The notes under the pieces: generated by a model
Database searches by the model: none
Told to the model about the DNA's origin: nothing
Seen by the model: only the letters and a program-made list of their open reading frames with translations
Shown here: one piece after another, positions 17,588-24,637 of the stretch
Layout: each line of letters opens with the position of its first letter
Numbering within the stretch: the stretch's first letter is position 1
Program-made: the position numbers and the translations under genes
Source of the DNA: Pelomonas sp. Root1237
GTDB lineage: Bacteria > Pseudomonadota > Gammaproteobacteria > Burkholderiales > Burkholderiaceae_C
Reading direction: 5' to 3'
Assembly (NCBI RefSeq): GCF_001425055.1
Contig: NZ_LMDK01000017.1
Location: 507,502-571,501, forward strand
DNA: 64,000 nucleotides

Positions 17588-18145
17588 ATGAACACTCACA
17601 CACCTCGCATTGCCCCGCAAACCCTGCCGCTGCCGCTCGATCTCGCCGAGCGCATGAACCGCCTGCTGCCGGCTGGCATGCCGCCGCCGCAGATCTTTTT
17701 GACCGTGGCGCGCCACGGCGAGCTGTTCAAGGAGATGGTGGACACCGGCTTCCTCGGCCCCACCGGCCTGGCCGACCGCAAGCGCCTGGCACCCATGCTG
17801 CGCGAGGCCGTCATCCTGCGCACCTGTGCCACGGCACGCTGCGACTACGAGTTCAACCTGCACGAGCAGACGATCTCGCGCCGCATGGGCCTGAGCGATG
17901 CGCAGATCGCCGACCTGCGCCAAGCCAAGCCCGATGCAGCGCTGTGGACGCCCGAGCTGGCGGCCGTGTTCCAGCTGGTCGATGGTCTCGTCCAGCACCT
18001 GGACGTCGACGACGCGACCTGGGCCAGGCTGCGCCGCCATTTCGACGAGGCCGCGCTGATCGAGATCACGCAGCTGGTTGGCCACTACACCGGCGTGGCG
18101 ATGCTGGCGGCCCTGGCAAGGCCGGCTCCGGACAGCTATCGATAG
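17588..18145 (+). CDS. Carboxymuconolactone decarboxylase-like (AhpD-fold) protein
   Basis: This 185-residue, mostly helical protein has the CMD/AhpD core REAVILRTCATARCDYEFNLHE, with two cysteines and a distal histidine. The usual AhpD spacing E-x2-C-x2-C-x3-H is altered here to C-x4-C with His six residues on. Members act as alkylhydroperoxidase partners or decarboxylases. Control by an HxlR regulator through the twin palindromes makes a detoxification role plausible. A direct role in protocatechuate metabolism is not supported, as no pca genes are nearby. Confidence 0.85.
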   Translation: MNTHTPRIAPQTLPLPLDLAERMNRLLPAGMPPPQIFLTVARHGELFKEMVDTGFLGPTGLADRKRLAPMLREAVILRTCATARCDYEFNLHEQTISRRMGLSDAQIADLRQAKPDAALWTPELAAVFQLVDGLVQHLDVDDATWARLRRHFDEAALIEITQLVGHYTGVAMLAALARPAPDSYR

Positions 18146-18196
18146 CTATCGCTGGGGTCTCGCCCACGCCGCCGAACGCAGCTATCGTCAGGTGCC

Positions 18197-18583
18197 ATGG
18201 ACAAGCCTATGACACCTGACCCTCTGCTCCAAGGCGCCTGCCACTGCGGCGCCGTTCGCCTTACCTTGCCCTTTGCGCCCGAGAAGGCGACGAAGTGCAA
18301 CTGCTCGATCTGCCGCCGCCTTGGCGGCCTGTGGGCCTACTACGAGCTCGGCACGGTGAAGGTCGAAGGGCATCCCGAACACACGGCCGAGTACGTCTGG
18401 GGTGACAAGACGCTGCGCAATATTCGCTGCGCCCATTGCGGTTGCTCGACGCATTGGGAGCCCCTGCTCCCCGAGGCCGGCGCCCGACACGGCGTGAACC
18501 TGAACAACTTCGAGCCACGGCTGCTGCAGGACGTACAGGTGCGGCGGTTTGATGGGGCGGACAGCTGGACGTTCGTGGATTGA
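18197..18583 (+). CDS. GFA/CENP-V-family zinc protein
   Basis: This 128-residue protein has the GFA zinc-binding set: GACHCGAVRL, CNCSICRRLGG and CAHCGCSTHW. These cysteines bind two zincs in the glutathione-dependent formaldehyde-activating enzyme fold. Whether this member handles formaldehyde or another adduct is unknown; the family is broad. It follows the CMD gene by 51 bases and might share its transcript. A hairpin at 18628-18646 lies after its stop. Confidence 0.87.
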   Translation: MDKPMTPDPLLQGACHCGAVRLTLPFAPEKATKCNCSICRRLGGLWAYYELGTVKVEGHPEHTAEYVWGDKTLRNIRCAHCGCSTHWEPLLPEAGARHGVNLNNFEPRLLQDVQVRRFDGADSWTFVD

Positions 18584-18806
18584 TGGCTGATGCGAAGGGG
18601 CGCCTCGCGGCCACTACCGGGCATCGGTGCGGGACTGCTTCCCGCAAGGCTGACGAAAGTGCTGGGTGTGAATGGCCCAGGTGAATGCCGTCCTTGACGC
18701 ATTCTTGTCGCCCCAGCTTCGAACCCTTATGAGAACCTAATGCCGGAAGCCCTAGATTGGCATCTCCGTCACAGATGGCACACCGGCACGTGGGCCAGCA
18801 TCGACC
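18584..18806. other. Intergenic region with a GC hairpin
   Basis: A perfect 7 bp stem, TGCGGGA and TCCCGCA around CTGCT (18628-18646), lies 45 bases after the GFA stop. It has no following T run and may act as a weak terminator. The remaining stretch shows no recognised feature and should carry the promoter of the membrane pair. Confidence 0.45.
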
Positions 18807-19055
18807 ATGCCGAATAGAGCAGATGACTACTGGTTCCCAGCCAAGCGCTATGGCTGGGGCTGGGGTGTCCCGAACACCTGGCAAGGCTGGGTGGTCTTGT
18901 CCGCCTTTGCGGCGCTGCTCTCTCTGGGCGCGATCTTCCGTGGGCAGCTAGGGCATCTGTTATTCATCGCGTATACCGTCGCGGTCTGCCTGGGGCTTGT
19001 CGCCGTGTGCTGGCTCAAAGGCGAGCCACCACGCTGGCGTTGGGGCGACAGATGA
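18807..19055 (+). CDS. Small two-span membrane protein, 82 aa
   Basis: The protein has a tryptophan- and glycine-rich N-terminus (WFPAKRYGWGWG) and two hydrophobic segments at about 27-45 and 50-68. It ends in a charged PPRWRW tail. Its stop overlaps the next start by ATGA at 19052-19055. No family recognised. Coupling suggests it works with the PH-domain membrane protein that follows. Confidence 0.65.
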   Translation: MPNRADDYWFPAKRYGWGWGVPNTWQGWVVLSAFAALLSLGAIFRGQLGHLLFIAYTVAVCLGLVAVCWLKGEPPRWRWGDR

Positions 19056-19639
19056 ATGACCGATCCTCACCTGCCATGGACTCCATGAACGAAGAAGTTC
19101 AGCGGGAGCTCTCGCCCAGTGAAAAGCCCCTCTGGTGGGGGCAGCCCCGGCAAGGCGTGGTCGTCCGCGGGTCGGATGCCTTCACCATCCCCTTTAGCTT
19201 GCTGTGGTGCGGGTTCGCGGTCTTCTGGGAAGCCTCTGCACTCAGGGCGCCAAACACGCCAGCATTCTTTGTGCTGTGGGGTATTCCGTTTGTCCTCGTC
19301 GGCGTGTACTTCGTGGTCGGCAGGTTCTTTGTCGAGGCGCGCCAGCGCGCAAATACCTACTACGCGGTTACTTCAGAGAGGGTCATCATCGTCTCGGGCG
19401 TGTTCGCGCGGAAGGTGAAATCGCTCAGCCTCCGTACGCTCACTGATCTGTCCTTGTCTGAGGCCAGGTCAGGCGAGGGCACCATCACGTTTGGTGCTCA
19501 GCATCCCATGGCGGCCATGTTCGGCGGCATGCGTGGTTGGCCTGGGGCGGAACAGAACCTTGGTCCGAGTTTTGACCTCATCCTCAATGCGAAAAGCGTG
19601 TACGAAACCATCCGCAGTGCTCAGAGCGCTGTGAGATAG
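19052..19639 (+). CDS. Membrane protein with bacterial PH-like domain, 195 aa
   Basis: After about 50 soluble residues come two membrane segments (FSLLWCGFAVFW; FFVLWGIPFVLVGVYFVVGRFF). Then follows a domain reading YYAVTSERVIIVSGVFARKVKSLSLRTLTDLSLSE, the typical bPH (DUF304/YdbS-like) pattern. It ends with a region naming TITFGAQHP and a conserved-looking FDLI strand. The domain's function is generally unknown in bacteria. The start at 19052 uses the ATGA overlap with the upstream small gene; a longer frame from 19007 lies inside it. Confidence 0.75.
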   Translation: MNDRSSPAMDSMNEEVQRELSPSEKPLWWGQPRQGVVVRGSDAFTIPFSLLWCGFAVFWEASALRAPNTPAFFVLWGIPFVLVGVYFVVGRFFVEARQRANTYYAVTSERVIIVSGVFARKVKSLSLRTLTDLSLSEARSGEGTITFGAQHPMAAMFGGMRGWPGAEQNLGPSFDLILNAKSVYETIRSAQSAVR

Positions 19640-19675
19640 GACTCCTGGCGGACCCGTCGAGCGCAGCTGCTCATG

Positions 19676-20068
19676 TCAGCGCCGCAGCCCCGACCAGCTC
19701 ACCTCGTTGAGAAAGCTGACGTCCAGCTTCGCGGGTGACTGCGTGCGGTCGAGCAGGAACACGCTATCGCCGCGCGCCTGCAGAATTTTGCCCATGGCCA
19801 GGGTCAACGGCACCTCCACCACCGGCAGCCGCGGATAGCTGGACGTGACCCGCACGAGGTTCTTGCCAATGCGCGTCACCGTCACGGTCACGCCACTCCT
19901 GGACGAGCCCTTGGAGTCCGAGATCACGTCGCCCTCGTACGTGCCTTCGGCGGCATCGCCCAGGTCGGGCTTGCGGCGCGGCTCATCAGCAGCAACAGCG
20001 CGCAGCGTCCAGGGCGCCAGCAGTGCGGCGGCGGCGAGACGGACGACATCGGATCGACGCAGGATCAT
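19676..20068 (-). CDS. Exported hypothetical protein, 130 aa
   Basis: The N-terminus MILRRSDVVRLAAAALLAPWTLRAVAAD is a signal peptide with a probable AVA-A cut near 26. The mature chain is beta-rich, beginning with EGTYEGDVISDSKG, then alternating Val/Thr strands (VTVTVTRIGKNLVRVTSSY) and VFLLDRT. It resembles small lipocalin- or META-like exported domains in style only. No family is assigned. It is divergent from the glutaredoxin gene by 64 bases. Confidence 0.7.
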   Translation of the reverse strand: MILRRSDVVRLAAAALLAPWTLRAVAADEPRRKPDLGDAAEGTYEGDVISDSKGSSRSGVTVTVTRIGKNLVRVTSSYPRLPVVEVPLTLAMGKILQARGDSVFLLDRTQSPAKLDVSFLNEVSWSGLRR

Positions 20069-20132
20069 GGACGTTCTCCTTCAGGAATCGAGGGCCCGAT
20101 GCTAGCGACGCTGCTCCCTCTAGACTGTGGGC

Positions 20133-20375
20133 ATGCAGCTCAACATCGTCGTCTATTCCAAGTCCGCCTGCCCTCAATGCGATACCGCCAAGAGCCTGTT
20201 GAAGGCCCGCAGCCTCGTCTTCGAGGAGATCAAGATCGACGACGAAGATCAGCGCAAGGCCTTCTACGAGAAGTGCGGCCCGTCCGTTCGCCAGATGCCG
20301 CAGATCTTCATCAACAACCAGCGTGTGGGCGGTGTGGATGGGCTGCAGGCGGCGTTTTTCCAGCTGAAGATCTGA
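20133..20375 (+). CDS. Glutaredoxin-like thiol oxidoreductase
   Basis: This 80-residue thioredoxin-fold protein has active site CPQC (residues 13-16) after YSKSA, the cis-proline in VRQMPQIFINNQRVGG, and a helical C-terminus. Glutaredoxins reduce disulfides or mixed glutathione disulfides in the cytoplasm. CPQC is an unusual dithiol variant of CPYC. I chose ATG at 20133; an in-frame GTG two codons earlier is possible. Confidence 0.88.
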   Translation: MQLNIVVYSKSACPQCDTAKSLLKARSLVFEEIKIDDEDQRKAFYEKCGPSVRQMPQIFINNQRVGGVDGLQAAFFQLKI

Positions 20376-20393
20376 ACCCTTCTCCAGCGCCTT

Positions 20394-21557
20394 TCAGCGC
20401 TTCACCGCCGCCAGCAGCCGGCCAATGAACTCGTTCAGGGCCGGCCCGTTGTCGATCCAGCGCACGACGGCGACGATGTCGTTCTCCCAGTCGATGTAGA
20501 TGATGTTCTGGCCATTGCCGCGGAAGGTCACGCTGCTCTCGGGTGCCACCGGCAGGGCCTTGCGGCCGGTGTTGAGGAACCAGTTGCAGTAGCCGTACTC
20601 GGCGTTGTCCGGCCCGGGCTGGCGGGCCTTGGCGATCCAGTCGCGCGAAATGAGCTGGCGACCGGCCCACTCACCCTGGCGCAAGTGGAGATAGCCGAAG
20701 CGCGCCATGTCCCAGGCGTCGATGAACATGCCGCCGCCCCAGTGGCCGCCGCCGGAAACCGACTGCATGCGTTGGCCGTCCAGTTCCACCCAGCTGTTCT
20801 CGTAGCCGTGCCAGCGCCAGCGGCTGGACGCGCCAATCGGGTCCATGACCTGCTCGCGCAGCACCTCGGGCAGCGGCCGGCGCCAGACCTGCAAGGCGGC
20901 CAGGGCCAGCACGTTCACGCGCACATCGTTGTACTTGTAGTGCGTGCCCGGCTCATACAGCGGGCGGTTCGGCCAGTCCTCGGGCGTCTTGCCCACGGGG
21001 CGATCGGCCCAGTCGGGCTTGCCCCACAGCGTGCCCTGCCAGTCGCTGGTCTGGCGCAGCAGGTGCTCCCAGGTGATGGGCGCGTTATGCGGCGTGGCGA
21101 ACAGGTCGACACCGGGCGGCATGGCGTCGGCCACGCGCTCGTCGGTGCTCTTGATCAGGCCCTGCTGCCAGGCCAGGCCCACAACCGTCGACAAAAAGGT
21201 CTTGGTGATGCTGTGCGACATGTCGACACGCCGCGTGTCGCCCCACTCGGCCACCAGCTTGCCGCGGTAGATGACCAGGCCGTTGGCTGCGGCGCGCTCG
21301 CGCGTGGGACCGATCTGGCCCCCGAAATAGGGTTCGTTCTTGCCGAAGCTCTGGGCGAGGTAGAGGGCCTGGTCGCGCGGCGCGGGGTTCTCATGCGCTT
21401 GGGCATAGGCGACGGCTTCGGCCAGCCTGGCGGCGTCGACGCCCATCGCGGCCGGCTCGGCGCGCTGCCAGTCGCCACGGGGCGGAAAGTAGGCCGGCTC
21501 GGCGGCGGCAAACGTCCAGACGAAGCTAGCGAGAAGGACAAATCGGCGGCGGCTCAT
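20394..21557 (-). CDS. Exported serine hydrolase, beta-lactamase/class C fold
   Basis: This 387-residue protein has an N-terminal signal peptide (MSRRRFVLLASFVWTFAAAEP). The beta-lactamase (PF00144) catalytic motifs are SxxK as SITK within DMSHSITKTF and the tyrosine motif as YKYND. The third motif is probably in the RGNGQNIIY strand. Relatives include esterases, D-aminopeptidases and 6-aminohexanoate-dimer hydrolase (NylB), to which the AWDMARFGYLHL region is reminiscent. It is not a resistance beta-lactamase by any feature I can see. The substrate is unknown. Confidence 0.85.
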   Translation of the reverse strand: MSRRRFVLLASFVWTFAAAEPAYFPPRGDWQRAEPAAMGVDAARLAEAVAYAQAHENPAPRDQALYLAQSFGKNEPYFGGQIGPTRERAAANGLVIYRGKLVAEWGDTRRVDMSHSITKTFLSTVVGLAWQQGLIKSTDERVADAMPPGVDLFATPHNAPITWEHLLRQTSDWQGTLWGKPDWADRPVGKTPEDWPNRPLYEPGTHYKYNDVRVNVLALAALQVWRRPLPEVLREQVMDPIGASSRWRWHGYENSWVELDGQRMQSVSGGGHWGGGMFIDAWDMARFGYLHLRQGEWAGRQLISRDWIAKARQPGPDNAEYGYCNWFLNTGRKALPVAPESSVTFRGNGQNIIYIDWENDIVAVVRWIDNGPALNEFIGRLLAAVKR

Positions 21558-21607
21558 CAGGCCATTGTGGCCAGAGCTCGCACCGTTCGGCCGTCTCGCG
21601 CGAGGCG

Positions 21608-21634
21608 AAAAAAAACCGGCTCAGAAGAGCCGGT
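21608..21634 (-). terminator. Rho-independent terminator of the RRM gene
   Basis: On the reverse strand ACCGGCTC-TTCT-GAGCCGGT is followed by a run of eight T. It lies 22 bases after the RRM stop codon and is a textbook intrinsic terminator. Confidence 0.92.
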
Positions 21635-21656
21635 CATTCACAGGGCGCCGCTGGGT

Positions 21657-22007
21657 TCAGTAGCGACCACCGCCGAAGCCGCCCGTGCCGTAGCCGACAT
21701 CGGGACGCTTGGCTGCGGTGTACCCGGCTGCGCTGTAGCCGCTCGAATCCTTGTTCGCTTCGCGGGGGCGGGCCAGGCTCACGACGATGGCGCGGCCATC
21801 GACGGACATGCCGTTCAGGGCGGCAATGGCGGCCTGGGCGACGTCGGCCGAAGCCATTTCCACAAACCCGAAGCCCTTGGAACTGCCGGTTTCCCGGTCC
21901 ATCATGACCTTGGCCGAGGAAACGCTGCCGAACTCGGCAAAGTTGCTTTTCAGGCTGGAATCGGTCACGGAATAGGGCAAGTTACCCACGTAAATTTTGT
22001 TGCTCAT
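21657..22007 (-). CDS. RNA-binding protein with one RRM
   Basis: This 116-residue protein has a single RNA recognition motif at about 1-80, RNP2 as IYVGNL and RNP1 as KGFGFVEM. A low-complexity tail of Ser/Tyr/Gly/Arg follows, ending GGFGGGRY. Bacterial one-RRM proteins of this glycine-tailed type are often cold-induced and bind single-stranded RNA. The start at 22007 fits the conserved MSNKIYVGNL opening; upstream frame extension is not protein-like. A strong terminator follows. A long leader with its own small frame lies upstream. Confidence 0.92.
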   Translation of the reverse strand: MSNKIYVGNLPYSVTDSSLKSNFAEFGSVSSAKVMMDRETGSSKGFGFVEMASADVAQAAIAALNGMSVDGRAIVVSLARPREANKDSSGYSAAGYTAAKRPDVGYGTGGFGGGRY

Positions 22008-22114
22008 GGACGAGCCTTTCTGAGGATTGACGCATCGCGAGGATGCGGATGCGGATCTGCGAATCGGGGTCCGCAGCGGGTGGGATGTCGGCGGGAACTG
22101 GCGGAGCCAGATCG

Positions 22115-22324
22115 TCAGCATCCGGGGTGGGTTGGCATGCACGCTTGCAGCCAGCCCTGGGTGACGGCGAACAGCCGGGCAGCTTCGCGTGAGGCAAAGG
22201 TCGTGTCGAAGCGGAACACACGACGGCAACTGTCGTTGCCCTGGGCTCGGTGAACCGAGAACGAGGCGCGAAAGCGGCCACAGTCGGTCGGGTGTGTCGC
22301 GGGCGAAACGACGTATTTGCCCAT
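22115..22324 (-). CDS. Small conserved-looking protein in the RRM leader, 69 aa
   Basis: The frame encodes a basic, cysteine-containing protein with a pattern I have met in Burkholderiales hypothetical proteins: GRFRASFSVHR, then CRRVFRFDTTFASREAARLFAVTQGWL. It lies between the predicted promoter at about 22500 and the RRM gene on the same strand, so both should share a transcript. The ribosome site before ATG 22324 is poor. It could be a leader peptide or an independent protein. Confidence 0.55.
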   Translation of the reverse strand: MGKYVVSPATHPTDCGRFRASFSVHRAQGNDSCRRVFRFDTTFASREAARLFAVTQGWLQACMPTHPGC

Positions 22325-22493
22325 GGAGATGGCGTTGTTCGAAATCTTGTTCAGTCAGGGTTGCCCCGCTTGAGTCGCCCGGCGGGAGTGCTTCTTGGCT
22401 CGGTTGCCGGCCAAGAAGTGTCGAAGGTCGCGAACCGCGGCCTTTTGTGGCCGTGGACAAGCCGTCAGGAAGGCATTACCACGGCAGCCCACT

Positions 22494-22522
22494 ATTATAT
22501 CTTTTTTTGAATATTTGGACGA
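22494..22522 (-). promoter_or_regulatory. Sigma-70-type promoter of the RRM transcript
   Basis: On the reverse strand a perfect TATAAT (plus positions 22494-22499) sits in an AT-rich island unusual for this genome. The -35 region around TCGTCC is weak at 17-18 base spacing. The -10 box overlaps the stop codon of the upstream GST gene. Leader hairpins (CTTCTTGGC with GCCAAGAAG, and CGGCC with GGCCG) follow before the small frame. Confidence 0.55.
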
Positions 22523-23208
22523 ATCGTTATTTCTTTTGGTATTGAATTGGTCGCGTCCGTGCATAGACGCCGTGCCAGCGCGCAGCCGCGTTCGAGCAGG
22601 AAGTCGCGCAGCCTCTGCGCATAGCCAGGCGCGACGGCCTCGCGCACCGAGGGCCGCCCTGCCAGGGCCTCGCGCCAAGCCTGCACCCGCGGCAGGCCGT
22701 CGAACAGGCCCTCGGGCGGGATGACCGCGAAGTAGCGGAACACCGGGCCGAAGACCGCGTCGACCAGGCCGAAGCGCCGGCCGGCGAACCAGGGGCCGTC
22801 GCCAAGAACCGCCTCCACCTGCTCGAAGCGCAGACGCAGAGCGGCGTAGGCCCGTTCCAGCGACGCATCGTCCGCCGCGCTGTAGAGCACGGCGATGCCG
22901 CTCAGCACGGCGGAGCCAAACTCCATCCAGGCCCGCTCGCGGGCCCGCGCCAGCGGGTCCTGCGGATGCAGGCGCGGCGGCCGCGTCTCGTCCAGGTATT
23001 CGCAGATGACGGCAGACTCGAAAAGCGCCTCGCGGCCAACGCACAGCACCGGCGTTTTGCCCAGCGGCGACAGGTGCAGGAACCAGTCCGGCTTGTTGGC
23101 GAGGTCCACGTCCAGGCGTTCGAAGGCCACGCTCTTCTCCTTGAGCACGATGGCGGCGCGTTGCACATAAGGGCAAAGCGCGTGGCTGATCAATGTCAGC
23201 GCAGTCAT
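22495..23208 (-). CDS. Glutathione S-transferase family protein
   Basis: This 237-residue protein has the thioredoxin-like N-domain (LISHALCPYVQRAAIVLKEK, LSPLGKTPVL) with the cis-Pro and the ESAVICEYLDE glutathione-contact segment, then a helical C-domain. The CPYV start resembles omega or stringent-starvation-type GSTs. It is coupled to the upstream DoxX gene by ATGA (23205-23208). The last 20 or so residues (TNSIPKEIT and onward) are lysine- and isoleucine-rich, encoded by an AT-rich island, and look like a tail acquired by read-through into promoter DNA. Confidence 0.88.
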   Translation of the reverse strand: MTALTLISHALCPYVQRAAIVLKEKSVAFERLDVDLANKPDWFLHLSPLGKTPVLCVGREALFESAVICEYLDETRPPRLHPQDPLARARERAWMEFGSAVLSGIAVLYSAADDASLERAYAALRLRFEQVEAVLGDGPWFAGRRFGLVDAVFGPVFRYFAVIPPEGLFDGLPRVQAWREALAGRPSVREAVAPGYAQRLRDFLLERGCALARRLCTDATNSIPKEITIRPNIQKKI

Positions 23209-23615
23209 GCCGCACGCCAGGTGAACCGCTGGCTACGCTTGAGGGCGGCAGCGCCATCGCCGGCCAGCCACAGCACGACAGACATCGCGGCCAGGAAGAC
23301 CGGGTACTCCCAGCCGCCGCCTGCGGCATTGAAGACCCAGCCATTGGACGCATGCACCCAGGCCGCGCCCAGCAGGATGGGTGTGAGGGCCAGCGCGAGC
23401 TGGCGCGGGTAGACGCCGAGCAGCAGCAGCGCGCCGCCGATGGCCTCCGCCGCGAACACCACGTAGGCCAGCGCGCCCGGCAGACCCTGGCCGACGAAGA
23501 ACTGCGCCGTGCCCGGCAAGGTGAAGACAAATAGCTTCAGCCCCGCATGGGCGAGGTACATGAAGCCGAGGGACAGGCGCAGCAACAGCAGGCCGAGTGA
23601 GGTCGAGGGTGCCAT
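23205..23615 (-). CDS. DoxX-family membrane protein
   Basis: This 136-residue protein with four transmembrane segments has the DoxX/DoxD pattern LLLRLSLGFMYLAHAGLKLF and AEAIGGALLLLGVYPRQLAL. It forms an operon with the GST downstream, and DoxX proteins are often found with thiol or redox enzymes. The start at 23615 is the first Met before the hydrophobic region. The longer open frame upstream is antisense to the LysR gene. Regulation by the divergent LysR protein is likely. Confidence 0.85.
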   Translation of the reverse strand: MAPSTSLGLLLLRLSLGFMYLAHAGLKLFVFTLPGTAQFFVGQGLPGALAYVVFAAEAIGGALLLLGVYPRQLALALTPILLGAAWVHASNGWVFNAAGGGWEYPVFLAAMSVVLWLAGDGAAALKRSQRFTWRAA

Positions 23616-23636
23616 GGAGATCTCCAGGGATTGTTG

Positions 23637-23663
23637 AGATGCAACCAATGTAGGTAGGCATCT
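23637..23663. promoter_or_regulatory. Dyad between doxX and the lysR gene
   Basis: AGATGC and GCATCT flank a 15-base centre that itself contains CC and GG in mirror positions. The site lies in the 90-base divergent gap and has the interrupted-dyad form typical of LysR binding sites. Confidence 0.45.
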
Positions 23664-23705
23664 GGCGCATGAAAATACGCAACCAAGCCAACTCTGATTG
23701 CAGCT

Positions 23706-24578
23706 ATGCAATACGAACTCGCCCCCACCGACCTCGCCCTGGTGCTGGCCCTGCACCGCGCGGGCACGCTGGCCGCGGCCGGCGAGCGATTGGGCGTCAA
23801 CGCGTCGACCGTGTTCCGGATGCTGCAGCGCCTGGAGCGCGGCCTGGGCCAGGCGCTGTTCGAGCGCGGCCGGCGCGGCTACAAGGCCGGCGAGCTGGCA
23901 CGCACCCTGGCCGCCCAGGCGGAGCAGGTGGAAGCCGCGCTGGAAGCGGCCCGCGCCGCCGCCCAGGCCCAGCCCGGCCAGGCCGCCGGTACCGTGCGCC
24001 TGACGACGACCGACACGCTGCTGCACGGCCTGCTCGCGCCGGCATTGGCGGCCCTGCACCAGGCGCAGCCCCGGCTGCAGTTCGAGCTGCACACCGGCAA
24101 CGAGCTGGCGAGCCTGACGCGGCGTGATGCCGACATCGCACTGCGCGCCACCAGCAAACCGCCGCCCCACCTGATCGGCCGCCGTATCGGCCCCATCCGC
24201 GTCGCCCTCTATGCGGCACGCTCAAGCCCCATCAAGCACTGGGACCAGGTCGAGGCCGGCGACGCGGCCTGGGTCGCACCCGACGACGGCCTGCCCGAGC
24301 ACCCCTCGGTGCGCTGGCGCCAGAAGCACTTCCCGGCGCTGCAGCCGGCGTTTCGCACCGGCAGCGTGCAGAGCGTGGCTGAGCTGGTGGCGCAGGGCCT
24401 GGGCGTGGGCGTGCTGCCCCTCTTCCTGGCCGAGCCGAAGCGCGAGCTGCGCCGGCTGACCGAGCCGCTGGACGAGGCCGAGACCGATCTCTGGCTGCTG
24501 ACCCACCCCGAGACCCGCCATCTGCAGCGTGTGCAGACGGTCTGGAGCCACCTGGCCGAGGCGCTGGTGCTGGATTGA
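23706..24578 (+). CDS. LysR-family transcriptional regulator
   Basis: This 290-residue protein has an N-terminal winged helix (LALHRAGTLAAAGERLGVNASTVFRMLQRLERGLGQALFERGRRG) and a C-terminal effector domain with the GVGVLPLFLAE loop. It is transcribed divergently from doxX-GST, its probable target. The effector-domain segment RRDADIALRATSKPP is typical of the subgroup controlling redox and electrophile functions, but the ligand is not predictable. Confidence 0.88.
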   Translation: MQYELAPTDLALVLALHRAGTLAAAGERLGVNASTVFRMLQRLERGLGQALFERGRRGYKAGELARTLAAQAEQVEAALEAARAAAQAQPGQAAGTVRLTTTDTLLHGLLAPALAALHQAQPRLQFELHTGNELASLTRRDADIALRATSKPPPHLIGRRIGPIRVALYAARSSPIKHWDQVEAGDAAWVAPDDGLPEHPSVRWRQKHFPALQPAFRTGSVQSVAELVAQGLGVGVLPLFLAEPKRELRRLTEPLDEAETDLWLLTHPETRHLQRVQTVWSHLAEALVLD

Positions 24579-24600
24579 GCCGCGTCAAAGCAGAAAGCGC

Positions 24601-24631
24601 TTGACCTTGCCATGATGGGAAGCTTGACGAT
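24601..24631 (+). promoter_or_regulatory. CueR-type promoter of copA (19 bp spacer)
   Basis: TTGACC and GACGAT are separated by 19 bases, the over-long spacing that MerR-family activators require. The spacer carries the copper-regulator dyad ACCTTGCC-N5-GGGAAGCT. The predicted transcription start falls at about the copA ATG itself, and no ribosome site precedes the ATG. Confidence 0.8.
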
Positions 24632-24637
24632 ACCGGC

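Noticed and set aside
18140-18160. AGCTATCGATAGCT palindrome at the CMD stop codon as an operator
   Set aside because: Short, spans the stop codon and lacks any positional logic; likely chance or a weak 3' structure.
20394-21557. Beta-lactam resistance gene
   Set aside because: Only the general class C fold (SITK, YKYND) is present; its relatives are mostly esterases and amide hydrolases, so a resistance call is not supported.
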